This document shows, piece after piece, positions 1 through 6,862 of a stretch of 42,351 nt of DNA; the first letter of the stretch is position 1; each line of letters begins with the position of its first letter. The stretch lies in the NCBI GenBank assembly GCA_016208315.1, contig JACQYF010000002.1, forward strand, positions 63,820-106,170, read 5' to 3'. The notes beneath the pieces were generated by a model. The model made no database searches, was not told where the DNA came from, and saw only the letters and a program-made list of their open reading frames with translations. The DNA is from Chloroflexota bacterium (GTDB taxonomy: Bacteria > Chloroflexota > Anaerolineae > UBA4142). Position numbers and translations under genes: made by a program.

Positions 1-455
1 AGGTCAATGCCGTCCACCAGCGGCGAGCGCGCGACCTTCATGATCGCGTTGATATGGTTGGCGCGCAGAGTCGGGTCTTTGAGCACGCGGGTGATGCTCG
101 TCGCTTCCCAGGTGCTAGAAACGGTCGGAATGATCTTGATGCCGTTCAGGCGCGCCAGGTCAACGAGCACTGCATCGTTCACCGGATTGTTGGCGGTTAG
201 ACTGCCATCGCGTTCGATGGTGTAGCTGAACGCGCTGACCTCGCTGTACGCCTGCACTTGCGAGGCCACGGTGACGACCATCGCGCGAATTCCGCCGGTC
301 GCGCCGCGCAGCCAGGCCGCGATGACCGGCGGCGCCTTGGGGGCGTCTTGTTCGACGATAGAAATCTGTGGATCGGGTGGGTCGGCGGCGATGAGACTGA
401 GGGCTAAGATGCTCCACAGAATGACGAGCAATTTGGTGGAAAGGATTCGGTGCAT
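1..455 (-). CDS. GH18-family glycosyl hydrolase, N-terminal part (runs off the window)
   Basis: Minus-strand gene cut by the left edge; 151 codons are visible from the ATG at 455. The N-terminus (residues 4-24) is a hydrophobic signal or anchor segment. Further in, a stretch reading EVSAFSYTIERDGSL and then GIKIIPTVSS resembles the strands of YaaH/SleL-like GH18 barrels, which act on chitin- or peptidoglycan-type glycans outside the membrane. The last visible residues are LVDGIDL, the beginning of the GH18 signature DGxDxDxE, so the catalytic Glu should lie just beyond base 1. Substrate cannot be judged. The family call rests on these motifs only and is fairly confident. Confidence 0.75.
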   Translation of the reverse strand, partial: MHRILSTKLLVILWSILALSLIAADPPDPQISIVEQDAPKAPPVIAAWLRGATGGIRAMVVTVASQVQAYSEVSAFSYTIERDGSLTANNPVNDAVLVDLARLNGIKIIPTVSSTWEATSITRVLKDPTLRANHINAIMKVARSPLVDGID

Positions 456-498
456 GTTACGGTCAGGAGATTAGGGATTAGAGATTGGAGGCGCTGCC

Positions 499-504
499 AT
501 TATA
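499..504 (-). promoter_or_regulatory. -10 box upstream of the GH18 gene
   Basis: On the minus strand the sequence reads TATAAT, about 45 nt before the GH18 ATG. No convincing -35 is seen; TTTGCC lies 17 nt upstream. It is divergent from the promoter at 537-564. Confidence 0.45.
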
Positions 505-536
505 GCAGGATCGCGCTACTCGGCAAATTTGGCATT

Positions 537-564
537 TTGCAAAATTGAGGGGCTATGGTAGAAT
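537..564 (+). promoter_or_regulatory. Promoter of the DUF1232 gene
   Basis: TTGCAA (537-542), a 16-nt spacer and TAGAAT (559-564) precede a GGAG-type ribosome binding site at 575-579 and the ATG at 586. Confidence 0.5.
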
Positions 565-585
565 GACAGCCGTTAGGAGTGTAAG

Positions 586-1032
586 ATGACTCAGGAACGC
601 AAGCCAGCCGTGACGGACCACGCGGGCGCGTTAGCACAGTTCGTGCGCACGCTCCGTCTCGTCTGGCGCTTACTGCTCGATGCGCGTGTGCCAGCTTGGC
701 CGAAACTCGTCATCCCCGCCGCGCTGGTCTATATCCTCTCCCCGATTGATTTGCTGCCCGACTTGATTCTCGGCCTGGGGCAGGTAGACGACGTCGCGAT
801 TTTCTTTTTCGGCATCTCACTTTTCATCGAACTCTGCCCACGCGAGATCGTCGCCGAGCATCGCCGGGCGCTGGCCGCATCGAAGGCCGACCATTCGACG
901 GAGGATGTGATCGAAGGGACGTACCGCGTGACCTCGGATGACGAGGCGGATCAAGTTCATCCGGCGGATCAAGTTCATCCGGCGGATCAAGTTCATCCGG
1001 CGGATGACGTTCATCCGGCGGACCATGTTTGA
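586..1032 (+). CDS. DUF1232 (YkvA-like) membrane protein with a repeat-encoded tail
   Basis: 148 aa. Residues 38-85 hold the DUF1232 signature: PAALVYILSPIDLLPD followed by a second hydrophobic stretch after GLGQVDDVAIFF. This family is a small membrane-associated domain of unknown biochemical role. The ATG at 586 has AGGAG 7 nt upstream. The C-terminus from residue 121 is an extension of near-identical hexapeptides (A-D-Q-V-H-P) encoded by an 18-bp DNA repeat. Such a tail is not part of the domain and probably comes from repeat expansion. The next gene starts 33 nt downstream, so the two may be cotranscribed. Confidence 0.8.
   Translation: MTQERKPAVTDHAGALAQFVRTLRLVWRLLLDARVPAWPKLVIPAALVYILSPIDLLPDLILGLGQVDDVAIFFFGISLFIELCPREIVAEHRRALAASKADHSTEDVIEGTYRVTSDDEADQVHPADQVHPADQVHPADDVHPADHV
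946..1032 (+). repeat. 18-bp tandem repeat inside the DUF1232 gene
   Basis: Units start at 946, 964, 982 and 1000, with a partial fifth at 1018. The first three are identical (GCGGATCAAGTTCATCCG); the fourth has GACG in the middle. Each unit is a small inverted repeat (CGGAT/ATCCG) around CAAGTTC, and the period preserves the reading frame. Confidence 0.95.
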
Positions 1033-1064
1033 TCCGACTCTGAAAACTGTCGAAAGGTGATTAG

Positions 1065-1643
1065 ATGACCGACGCTCTCAAGACCGTGCAACAAGCGGCG
1101 ACCGATCTCGGAGTCTCGCCCAATACGCTCAAACGCTGGACCAAGGACTTTGCGCCGTTTCTCTCGCTGTCGGGCCCGTTGGCGAACGATGGCGCGAGCC
1201 GCCGATTGACGGCCGAAGATTTGGTCGTTCTGGGCCGAATCAAGGAGCGTTTGGCAAGTGGATCGAGCACGGAAGAGGTGGTCGAGCAGCTCCACGCCGA
1301 AGGGCGCGGCGAAACAGCTTCGCTGACGACGACGCACGAAAGCGGACTCAGCACGCAGTCGGCCGGCTTTGTCATGCTGACCGACACGCTGCGCGCCATG
1401 ATCGAAAACCAGCAGACGATCCAGAACTCGCTTCAGGTCAATCGCAATCTGCAAGGCGTGATCATTCAGGATAATTTCAATCTCAAAGAAGAGAACATGA
1501 AACTCCGCGACCGCATGCAAAAGCTGGAGCAAGAGCTAGCCGATCTGCGTAAACGCGATTCCGATCATCGCCTGCTGTTGGAGCAACGGCTGGCGTTTTT
1601 GGAGCAAGAGGCGCGCAAGGGGATTTTGGGCAAACTATTCTGA
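1065..1643 (+). CDS. MerR-like HTH protein with C-terminal coiled coil
   Basis: 192 aa. Residues 5-65 form a MerR-type helix-turn-helix: TVQQAATDLGVSPNTLKRW, then RRLTAEDLVVLGRIKERL. Residues about 120-185 are strongly heptad-like with many Glu, Lys, Leu and Gln, predicting a long dimerising coiled coil. No ligand-binding domain or metal-binding Cys is seen. This resembles chromosome-anchoring or sporulation-type MerR/coiled-coil proteins more than metal sensors, but the target is unknown. The start at 1065 has AAAGGTG 6 nt upstream. It follows the DUF1232 gene by 33 nt and probably shares its promoter. Confidence 0.75.
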   Translation: MTDALKTVQQAATDLGVSPNTLKRWTKDFAPFLSLSGPLANDGASRRLTAEDLVVLGRIKERLASGSSTEEVVEQLHAEGRGETASLTTTHESGLSTQSAGFVMLTDTLRAMIENQQTIQNSLQVNRNLQGVIIQDNFNLKEENMKLRDRMQKLEQELADLRKRDSDHRLLLEQRLAFLEQEARKGILGKLF

Positions 1644-1646
1644 ACC

Positions 1647-1755
1647 AGTAAACAGTCAACAGTCAACAGTCAACAGTGAACAGTTAACAGCCGTTCACTG
1701 TTTTTCTGTTCACTGAACGCTGTTTACGCGGACGGAGTTCGTCCGGGTTCACTGA
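1647..1755. repeat. Intergenic micro-repeat element with CGGACGGAGTTCGTCCG core
   Basis: Contains the heptamer CAGTCAA repeated three times from 1653. CAGTGAACAG (1674-1683) pairs with CTGTTCACTG (1706-1715). A short hairpin core, CGGACGGAGTTCGTCCG, lies at 1729-1745. The same 17-nt core recurs on the other strand at 26439-26455. Confidence 0.85.
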
Positions 1756-1767
1756 CGGAGGGGGGCG

Positions 1768-2796
1768 ATGCGAACAGCGCGGTTGGCAATTGTCGGACTA
1801 GGTAACGTCGGACGGCGGCTGCTGGAATTGATCGAGATCAAGCATGAAGCGCTGCGCGCCCACTATGATCTCGAACTGAGGATCGTCGGCGTGGCAGACA
1901 CGAGCGGGGCGGCGATGGCCGAGGATGGCTTGAAACCTGCCGAGATTCTAAATCTAAAACGCGGCAAAAAGGGCGTCGCGGCGTATCCCAAGACGGGACG
2001 CGCCGGCATGTCGCCGCTCGACCTGGCGCGCGCGGCGAACGCGGACGTGCTCGTCGAGCTGTCGCTGACGAATTTGAAGGATGGCGAGCCGGGACTGGGC
2101 ACAATTCGCGAGGCGCTGACGCGCAAGATGCACGTGGTGACCGCGAACAAAGGCCCGCTCGTGCTCGCTTACCAGGAACTCGCGAAATTGGCCGAATCGA
2201 ACGGCGTCAAGTTGCTGCACAGCGCGGCGGTCGCGGGCGGTCTGCCGACGGTCAATATTGGCAAACGCGACTTGGGGGTGACGATCATCGAAAAGTTCGA
2301 GGGTGTGGTTAACGGCACGACGAATTACATCTTGGCGCGCATGACGGAAGGGCAATCCTACGCCGAGGCGCTCAAACACGCGCAGAACATTGGCATCGCG
2401 GAAGCCGACCCCGCGCTCGACGTGGACGGCTGGGATGCGGCGAATAAGCTGGTGATTATCGCTAACGCGGTGCTGCGGCGACCGACAACGCTCAAAGACG
2501 TGACGGTCGAAGGCATTCGCGGCATCAAGCCGGAGGATTTGCAGCAAGCGGCGAACCATCGGCAGGTTGTCAAGCTGATCGCGCTCGCGGAAAAGAGGGG
2601 CGATGAGTACGACCTGAGCGTGCGCCCCACACGCCTCGAAAGGTCGCATCCGTTGTCCAAGTTAGGCGCGGGCATGATGGGCGTCCTATACCACACCGAC
2701 ATCAACGGGACGATCTTTGCGGCGATTGAAGAGAGCGACCCCTACCCGACTGCGGCGGGCGTGCTGCGAGACATCGTGCAAGCCGTCAGCCAGTAA
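1768..2796 (+). CDS. hom: Homoserine dehydrogenase
   Basis: 342 aa; reduces L-aspartate 4-semialdehyde to L-homoserine with NAD(P)H, the branch point to threonine and methionine, in the cytoplasm. The N-terminus has the Rossmann motif IVGLGNVG (residues 8-15). TANKGPLV carries the conserved Lys region, NGTTNYIL is the family hallmark, and EADPALDVDGWDAANKL is the substrate-binding stretch. There is no C-terminal ACT domain, so feedback by threonine through ACT is not expected. The short, ACT-less form is common in thermophiles and archaea. The ATG at 1768 has a purine-rich GGAGGGGGG just upstream. No other threonine or methionine genes are adjacent. Confidence 0.93.
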   Translation: MRTARLAIVGLGNVGRRLLELIEIKHEALRAHYDLELRIVGVADTSGAAMAEDGLKPAEILNLKRGKKGVAAYPKTGRAGMSPLDLARAANADVLVELSLTNLKDGEPGLGTIREALTRKMHVVTANKGPLVLAYQELAKLAESNGVKLLHSAAVAGGLPTVNIGKRDLGVTIIEKFEGVVNGTTNYILARMTEGQSYAEALKHAQNIGIAEADPALDVDGWDAANKLVIIANAVLRRPTTLKDVTVEGIRGIKPEDLQQAANHRQVVKLIALAEKRGDEYDLSVRPTRLERSHPLSKLGAGMMGVLYHTDINGTIFAAIEESDPYPTAAGVLRDIVQAVSQ

Positions 2797-2799
2797 ATC

Positions 2800-2828
2800 G
2801 TAATTGGTAATTACCGCTTACCAATTAC
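2800..2828. terminator. Hairpin between convergent hom and murE
   Basis: GTAATTGGTAA (2800-2810) pairs perfectly with TTACCAATTAC (2818-2828) around a 7-nt loop that contains the murE stop codon. It may terminate both transcripts, but lacks a clear T-run. The same phrase occurs at 6823 and 34781. Confidence 0.6.
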
Positions 2829-3487
2829 TGTTCTTACGGCTCCTTGATCGCTCCACGGATACTCGGTCGTGCCGAAACACATCGAGCGTTCGTGGCCTTT
2901 GCCGGTGACTATCACGAGGTCGCCGGCTTCTGCTATTTTTATGGCGAATGAGATCGCCTCGGCGCGGTCGTCCACGATGTTATAGTCTTCGCCTTTGTGC
3001 CGGCCCGCGCGCTCTAATCCTTCTTCAATCTGCGCGTTGATCGCGTCGAGCGATTCGGTGCGCGGGTCTTCGGCAGTCACCACGATCTGGTCCGCGAGCT
3101 TGCCCGCGATCTCGCCCATCATCGCGCGCTTGTCCATATCGCGCAGTCCCGCGCAGCCAAAGACGACGATGACGCGCCCGCGCGCGAACTCGCGCGCGGT
3201 TTCCAGCGCGACGCGGAGCGCGTTGGGCGTGTGCGCGAAATCCACGATCACGCCGAAAGGTTCGGACTGCATCACCTGCATCCGCCCAATCACACCCTGC
3301 ACCCGCGCGATCCCCTCGCGCATCGCCTCAAACGGCACGCGCCGCGCCAGGCCGACGCCCATCGCGGCAAGCATGTTCGACACGTTGAAGCGCCCGATGA
3401 GCGGCGATTCAATCGGCAGCTCACCGTGCGGAGTCACGACGGTAAAGCGGAGTCCGCGGGTGGAATGCTGGATGTCGCGGGCAGAGA

Positions 3488-3592
3488 TAAATTCGTAATT
3501 CGCAATTCGTAACTGCGAAGCGTCCCTGTGGGATTCATCATTCACGGCAGGGTGCGCTGGGTCGGAGCGTGGAATTACGAATTCTGAATTGC
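3488..3592. repeat. Palindromic micro-repeat element inserted in murE
   Basis: AATTCGTAATTC (3490-3501) is inverted at 3572-3583, with further ATTCGTA-type heptamers alongside. The interior contains CTGCGAAGCGTCCC (3513-3526), the reverse complement of a core also found at 32707-32720. It is translated in frame within murE, adding roughly 35 residues absent from E. coli MurE. Confidence 0.85.
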
Positions 3593-4166
3593 CGCTGTAC
3601 GCAATCTGCTCGTCCGCGGGAATCTGCCGCAAATACTCGAACACGCCGCGCTCGTTGTCGTCGGCGTTGAGTATTGCCACTTTGGCGGTGCGCGGTTTGT
3701 GATATGAGGTCGCGAGCGAATGAAATAGCCGCGCTTTAGCGTCGCGGTAATTTTCCCACGTTTTGTGGAAATACAAATGCTCGTAGGTGATGTTGGTGAC
3801 CGCCGCCACGTCAAATTCCACCGCGTCGAGACGATGCTGCGCGAGGCCCTCAGAGGTCGCCTCGACCACCGCGTACTCTATTCCCGCCGCGACCATTTGC
3901 GCGAGGTAACGCTGCACGTCGGGCGCATCGGGCGTCGTCGTATGAAAGCCGGTGTCAACGTCCTGATCGCCAATCGTCGCGGCCACCGTCGTGATCGTGC
4001 CCACCTTGTGCCCTGCAGCGGCAAGGATGGACGCGGCGAGGCGGCAGGTCGTCGTCTTGCCGTCGGTGCCGGTGATGCCAATCACGCGCAGCTTACGCGA
4101 CGGAAAATCGTGCCACGCGGCGGAGAGTTGGGCGAGGGCCACGCGGGCGTTGGGGACGGTAATGTA

Positions 4167-4207
4167 GGTGGTTGGGTGGTTGGGTGGTTGGGTGGTTGGG
4201 TGGTTGG
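4167..4207. repeat. 8-bp tandem array at the murE frameshift
   Basis: GGTGGTTG is repeated five times exactly (4167-4206) plus one base. The unit length is not a multiple of three. With four copies the two murE frames would join without a stop. Confidence 0.97.
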
Positions 4208-4350
4208 ATCTACTTTGACGCCGGGGTAGGCGACGAAGAGCGCACCGGGTGCGACTTGGCGCGAGTCGGATGTGATGTGCGTGATTTCGACGTCACGCTC
4301 GTTTTCAATTTGGTACGCGGGGAGCGCGCGGAGGAGGGAGGAGAGGTTCA

Positions 4351-4728
4351 TCACCGGTCTGCGAATTCGCCGAGGTTTTTGGTGTTGTTCTTCATCTCAT
4401 CGAAAGTCACACTGTTTAACAAATTGAGGGTGCGGCGCAATAGTTCTCCCCGCGGCAGTTGTTCCGAGACGATAATCCCGTAGTGTTCCTTCCCTTTGAA
4501 CCAGTACTCTTCAAACAGCGGCGCAAAGTCTTTGATGTTGAAGGTAAGGATCGCACGTTTTTCAGAAATTGCATATTCGAGCTGTTGTTGATCCGAAAGC
4601 TCTGACTTGCCGGAATCAATAGCAGATATCGCGTCGAAACCTCGTTGACGCAGTTGCTGAGCCAAGTCCCGGCTGACGTCAGCATCAGTGTAGAGTGCGA
4701 CAAAAAGACGCAGGTCGTTAGCGGCCAT
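4351..4728 (-). CDS. DUF5615 PIN-like protein (putative toxin)
   Basis: 125 aa. Matches the DUF5615 (PIN-like, Mut7-C-related) pattern: LRLFVALYTDADVSRDLAQ at the N-terminus, then GFDAISAID, and ILTFNIKDFAPL with a conserved Asp, as in PIN-domain RNases. The family is usually the toxin partner of a DUF433 protein, which is exactly what lies upstream, 34 nt away. The ATG at 4728 is preferred over an in-frame GTG two codons upstream. No clear Shine-Dalgarno is seen, so translation may depend on the upstream gene. Its TGA overlaps the murE ATG by one base. Toxicity is inferred, not shown. Confidence 0.8.
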   Translation of the reverse strand: MAANDLRLFVALYTDADVSRDLAQQLRQRGFDAISAIDSGKSELSDQQQLEYAISEKRAILTFNIKDFAPLFEEYWFKGKEHYGIIVSEQLPRGELLRRTLNLLNSVTFDEMKNNTKNLGEFADR

Positions 4729-4762
4729 AAGCACCAGATACGATCACTATGAATGGGCTGCG

Positions 4763-5146
4763 CTATACTTTCTTCACGATTCGTTTTGAGAATTCGGTTA
4801 AACGTTCAAGCGCTTGGCGATTTTCTTCGATAATTTGGTCCATCTCCTCTTTATGATCGTAATAATAACTCAGCGCGTCGTAAATCCCTGCAAGCGTGAG
4901 TGGGGGATGGCCCTCAAGCAGTTCCTGGGATGTAGTTCCCAGCCGAGTCTGCTCGACGATGGTTCGGACGGTGACATACGCATCACGCACGATTGGCTCG
5001 CCACCTTGCACGCCCGGAATCCTGATGATGTGCGGATGGGCGGTCTGAAGAACTTGGTATTGGGCCACAGTCTCGCGCAACTGCCGGATTTCTTGCTTCA
5101 TACTCGCTATCTCGATGAGGATTTGCTCGTTGGTGACGACGCTCAT
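4763..5146 (-). CDS. DUF433 protein (putative antitoxin)
   Basis: 127 aa. Residues 5-35 are a short coiled-coil-like segment (QILIEIASMKQEIRQLRET). Residues 40-100 are a DUF433 domain: HIIRIPGVQGGEPIVRDAYVTVRTIV, then LTLAGIYDALSYYYDHKEEMD, the typical helix-turn-helix-like fold. DUF433 proteins pair with DUF5615 toxins and are thought to act as DNA-binding antitoxins that autoregulate. The ATG at 5146 has AAAGGAG 9-10 nt upstream, and a promoter is visible at 5177-5205. Confidence 0.8.
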   Translation of the reverse strand: MSVVTNEQILIEIASMKQEIRQLRETVAQYQVLQTAHPHIIRIPGVQGGEPIVRDAYVTVRTIVEQTRLGTTSQELLEGHPPLTLAGIYDALSYYYDHKEEMDQIIEENRQALERLTEFSKRIVKKV

Positions 5147-5176
5147 AGGGGTGGCTCCTTTCGCTTTCCTGCGCTC

Positions 5177-5205
5177 ATTTTACCACGAATACTACGGCGC
5201 AACAA
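5177..5205 (-). promoter_or_regulatory. Promoter of the DUF433/DUF5615/murE unit
   Basis: On the minus strand TTGTTG (5205-5200), a 17-nt spacer and TAAAAT (5182-5177) lie about 30 nt before the DUF433 start. Confidence 0.55.
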
Positions 5206-5210
5206 CAGAA

Positions 5211-5247
5211 GCAAAAACGGGGCTTGGCAATCTCTGCCGCGCCCCGT
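5211..5247 (-). terminator. Intrinsic terminator of the nuo operon
   Basis: On the minus strand ACGGGGC (5247-5241) pairs with GCCCCGT (5223-5217), followed directly by a T-run. It lies about 90 nt after the nuoN stop and just upstream of the TA promoter. Confidence 0.8.
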
Positions 5248-5260
5248 TCCAAAGGAGATA

Positions 5261-5332
5261 ACAACGGACAAGTGCGAAATCAACGGACGAACCCAGACTG
5301 TCCTGTCCGATCTTTTCGCACTTGTCCGTTGT
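5261..5332. repeat. 19-bp inverted repeat element after nuoN
   Basis: ACAACGGACAAGTGCGAAA (5261-5279) is perfectly inverted at 5314-5332. The 34-nt interior repeats the phrase CAACGGAC and its partner GTCCG. It is a separate micro-repeat palindrome, not the T-tailed terminator next to it. Confidence 0.9.
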
Positions 5333-5333
5333 A

Positions 5334-6806
5334 CTATTTCCCCGCCACCCCCAACATCGCCATGGACATGCTGGTGACATCGAAGAGCGGCTGTGGGTAC
5401 ACTGCGATGAGGAGTACGACGACGGCGGTCACCGTGAGCGCGGCTGTGACGACCGGCGAGAGACGGATGGGCGTCGCGTCCGTGGGCGCTTGGAAGAATG
5501 AGGCGCGCACGATGTTGAAATAGTAGAAAACGGAGACGACGCTGTTGATGACGCCAACCACCGCGAGGAAGATGAACCCTTCGCGCAGCGCAGAGGCGAA
5601 GACGAAGAACTTGCCGATGAAGCCGGCGGTCGGCGGGATGCCTGCCAGCGAGAGGAAGAAGAATACGAACAGCGCGGCGATGTACGGCGCGCGCTTGATC
5701 AAGCCGGCATACTGCGGAATGTCGGTGATGCCCGTTGCGTCCTCGATGGCAATCACGCAGATGAACGCGCCGAGGTTGGTGAACAGGTACGCGAATAGGT
5801 AGATCAAAACGCCGTTGAGTCCCGAGAACGGCGAGTTGCCGGTCAGGTTCAAGGCGACCACGCCAATGAGCATATAGCCCGCTTGCGCGATCGAAGAGTA
5901 GGCGAGCATGCGCTTGACGTTCGTTTGCTGGATGGCGATCAGATTGCCGAGCGTCATGGTCGCAATCGCGATCACGCCCAGCAGCGGAACGAGGGCCTCC
6001 TGCAGCGCGGGCAGCGCGGTCAAGATCAACCGCAGCAACAACGCAAAGCCCGCGGCTTTCGGGCCGACGGAGAGGAACGCGGTGACGGGCGTCGGCGCGC
6101 CTTCGTATGCCTCGGGCGCCCACATGTGAAAGGGCACGAGCGAAATCTTAAAGCCGAGGCCGGCGAGCACGAGCGCCGTCGCGACCAGCCCCAGCGCACG
6201 GAGTGAGTTGTCGCTCGTCGCCGCAAAGAGACTTGCGACCTCGGTCAGGTTCAGCGAGCCGGTCGCGCCGTACATCAGCGAGAGACCGTAAAGCATCACT
6301 GCGCTCGTGATCGCGCCGAAGAGGAAATACTTGATCGCGCCTTCGTTCGATTTCTTGTCGTTTCGCAAAAAGCCGGTCAGCAAGTACGACGTGTAGCTCA
6401 GAAACTCGATGGAGAGATAGATCATGAGCAGGTTGGTCGCGCTCGCCATGAACATCATGGCGAGGACCGAGAAAACAAAGAGCGTGAAAAAGTCGCCTTT
6501 GTTGGGCGTGCGATTCCGCAAATAGTCAATCGAAACGAGGGTGATGACAATGCCGCTGATCACGGCGATCAATTTGAAAAAGAGCGCGAACGTATCTATC
6601 GCGTACATGTCCGCGAACACGAGCCGGCTCGCGCCCCAAATGTACAGGATGGCGGCGAGCGAGAGGGCGAAGCCGAAAACGGCCACCCACGGCAACGCCG
6701 CATGTCCGCGCTCGCGAAAGATCAAGTCGAGCAGCAGGATTAGCAGGCCGAGAATCGTTAGGATTATTTCGGGCGATATGAAGAGCAGTGTTTGAGAATC
6801 AATCAT
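5334..6806 (-). CDS. nuoN: NADH-quinone oxidoreductase subunit N
   Basis: 490 aa, an antiporter-like proton-pumping subunit of the complex I membrane arm. About 14 hydrophobic helices fit the family. Recognisable stretches are SIEFLSYTSYLLTGFLR (helix with the conserved Glu), LVPFHMWAPEAYEGAPTPVTAFLS and VKRMLAYSSIAQAGYML. The start at MIDSQTLLFISPEIIL (ATG at 6806) is chosen because the upstream in-frame sequence is only the palindrome at 6823-6854. It is the last gene of the nuoA-H-J-K-L-M-N unit and is followed by a terminator. Confidence 0.93.
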   Translation of the reverse strand: MIDSQTLLFISPEIILTILGLLILLLDLIFRERGHAALPWVAVFGFALSLAAILYIWGASRLVFADMYAIDTFALFFKLIAVISGIVITLVSIDYLRNRTPNKGDFFTLFVFSVLAMMFMASATNLLMIYLSIEFLSYTSYLLTGFLRNDKKSNEGAIKYFLFGAITSAVMLYGLSLMYGATGSLNLTEVASLFAATSDNSLRALGLVATALVLAGLGFKISLVPFHMWAPEAYEGAPTPVTAFLSVGPKAAGFALLLRLILTALPALQEALVPLLGVIAIATMTLGNLIAIQQTNVKRMLAYSSIAQAGYMLIGVVALNLTGNSPFSGLNGVLIYLFAYLFTNLGAFICVIAIEDATGITDIPQYAGLIKRAPYIAALFVFFFLSLAGIPPTAGFIGKFFVFASALREGFIFLAVVGVINSVVSVFYYFNIVRASFFQAPTDATPIRLSPVVTAALTVTAVVVLLIAVYPQPLFDVTSMSMAMLGVAGK

Positions 6807-6822
6807 AGGGCACCAAAGCGGC

Positions 6823-6854
6823 AAGTGGTAATTGGTAATTACCAATTACCACTT
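6823..6854. repeat. 32-nt perfect palindrome between nuoM and nuoN
   Basis: The half-site AAGTGGTAATTGGTAA is followed directly by its reverse complement. It lies inside the nuo operon, 17-40 nt before the nuoN start, so it may affect mRNA processing or translation rather than end transcription. Confidence 0.95.
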
Positions 6855-6862
6855 ACCCGTAA

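Larger units (their letters stand above)
2811..4351 (-). pseudogene. murE: murE, UDP-MurNAc-tripeptide ligase, frameshifted and repeat-invaded
   Basis: Two reading frames together encode a MurE-type ligase. The N-terminal piece starts at the ATG at 4351 (ITSDSRQVAPGALFVAYPG, the substrate-binding domain). The rest is read in another frame from about 4160 to 2811. It has the P-loop GTDGKTTT, EATSEGLAQHR, NITYEHLYFH, FNVSNMLAAMG, FAHTPNAL, EDPRTE in the position of the DAP/Orn-specifying DNPR motif, and GKGHE. At the junction about 30 residues of the N-terminal domain are replaced by an 8-bp array (4167-4207), which causes the frameshift. A second, in-frame insertion of about 35 codons (3488-3592) lies before the central-domain SARDIQ stretch. 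The start overlaps the stop of the DUF5615 gene by one base. It may be a pseudogene, a switchable gene, or affected by assembly error. Confidence 0.85.

Noticed and set aside
946..1026. CRISPR array or VNTR outside a gene
   Set aside because: The 18-bp units are contiguous and lie in frame at the end of a coding sequence.
1651..1690. CRISPR-like repeats
   Set aside because: The units are 7-8 nt and directly abutting, with no spacers.
4167..4207. Telomere-like or G-quadruplex array as a chromosome feature
   Set aside because: It is only 41 bp, internal, and the G-runs are too short and few for a strong quadruplex.
5143..6123. Long Arg-rich reading frames opposite or alongside the nuo genes (also 6846-7751 and 8599-9354)
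   Set aside because: They are out-of-frame readings of nuoN, nuoM and nuoL; high GC gives few stops, and the products are Arg-rich with no family motif.
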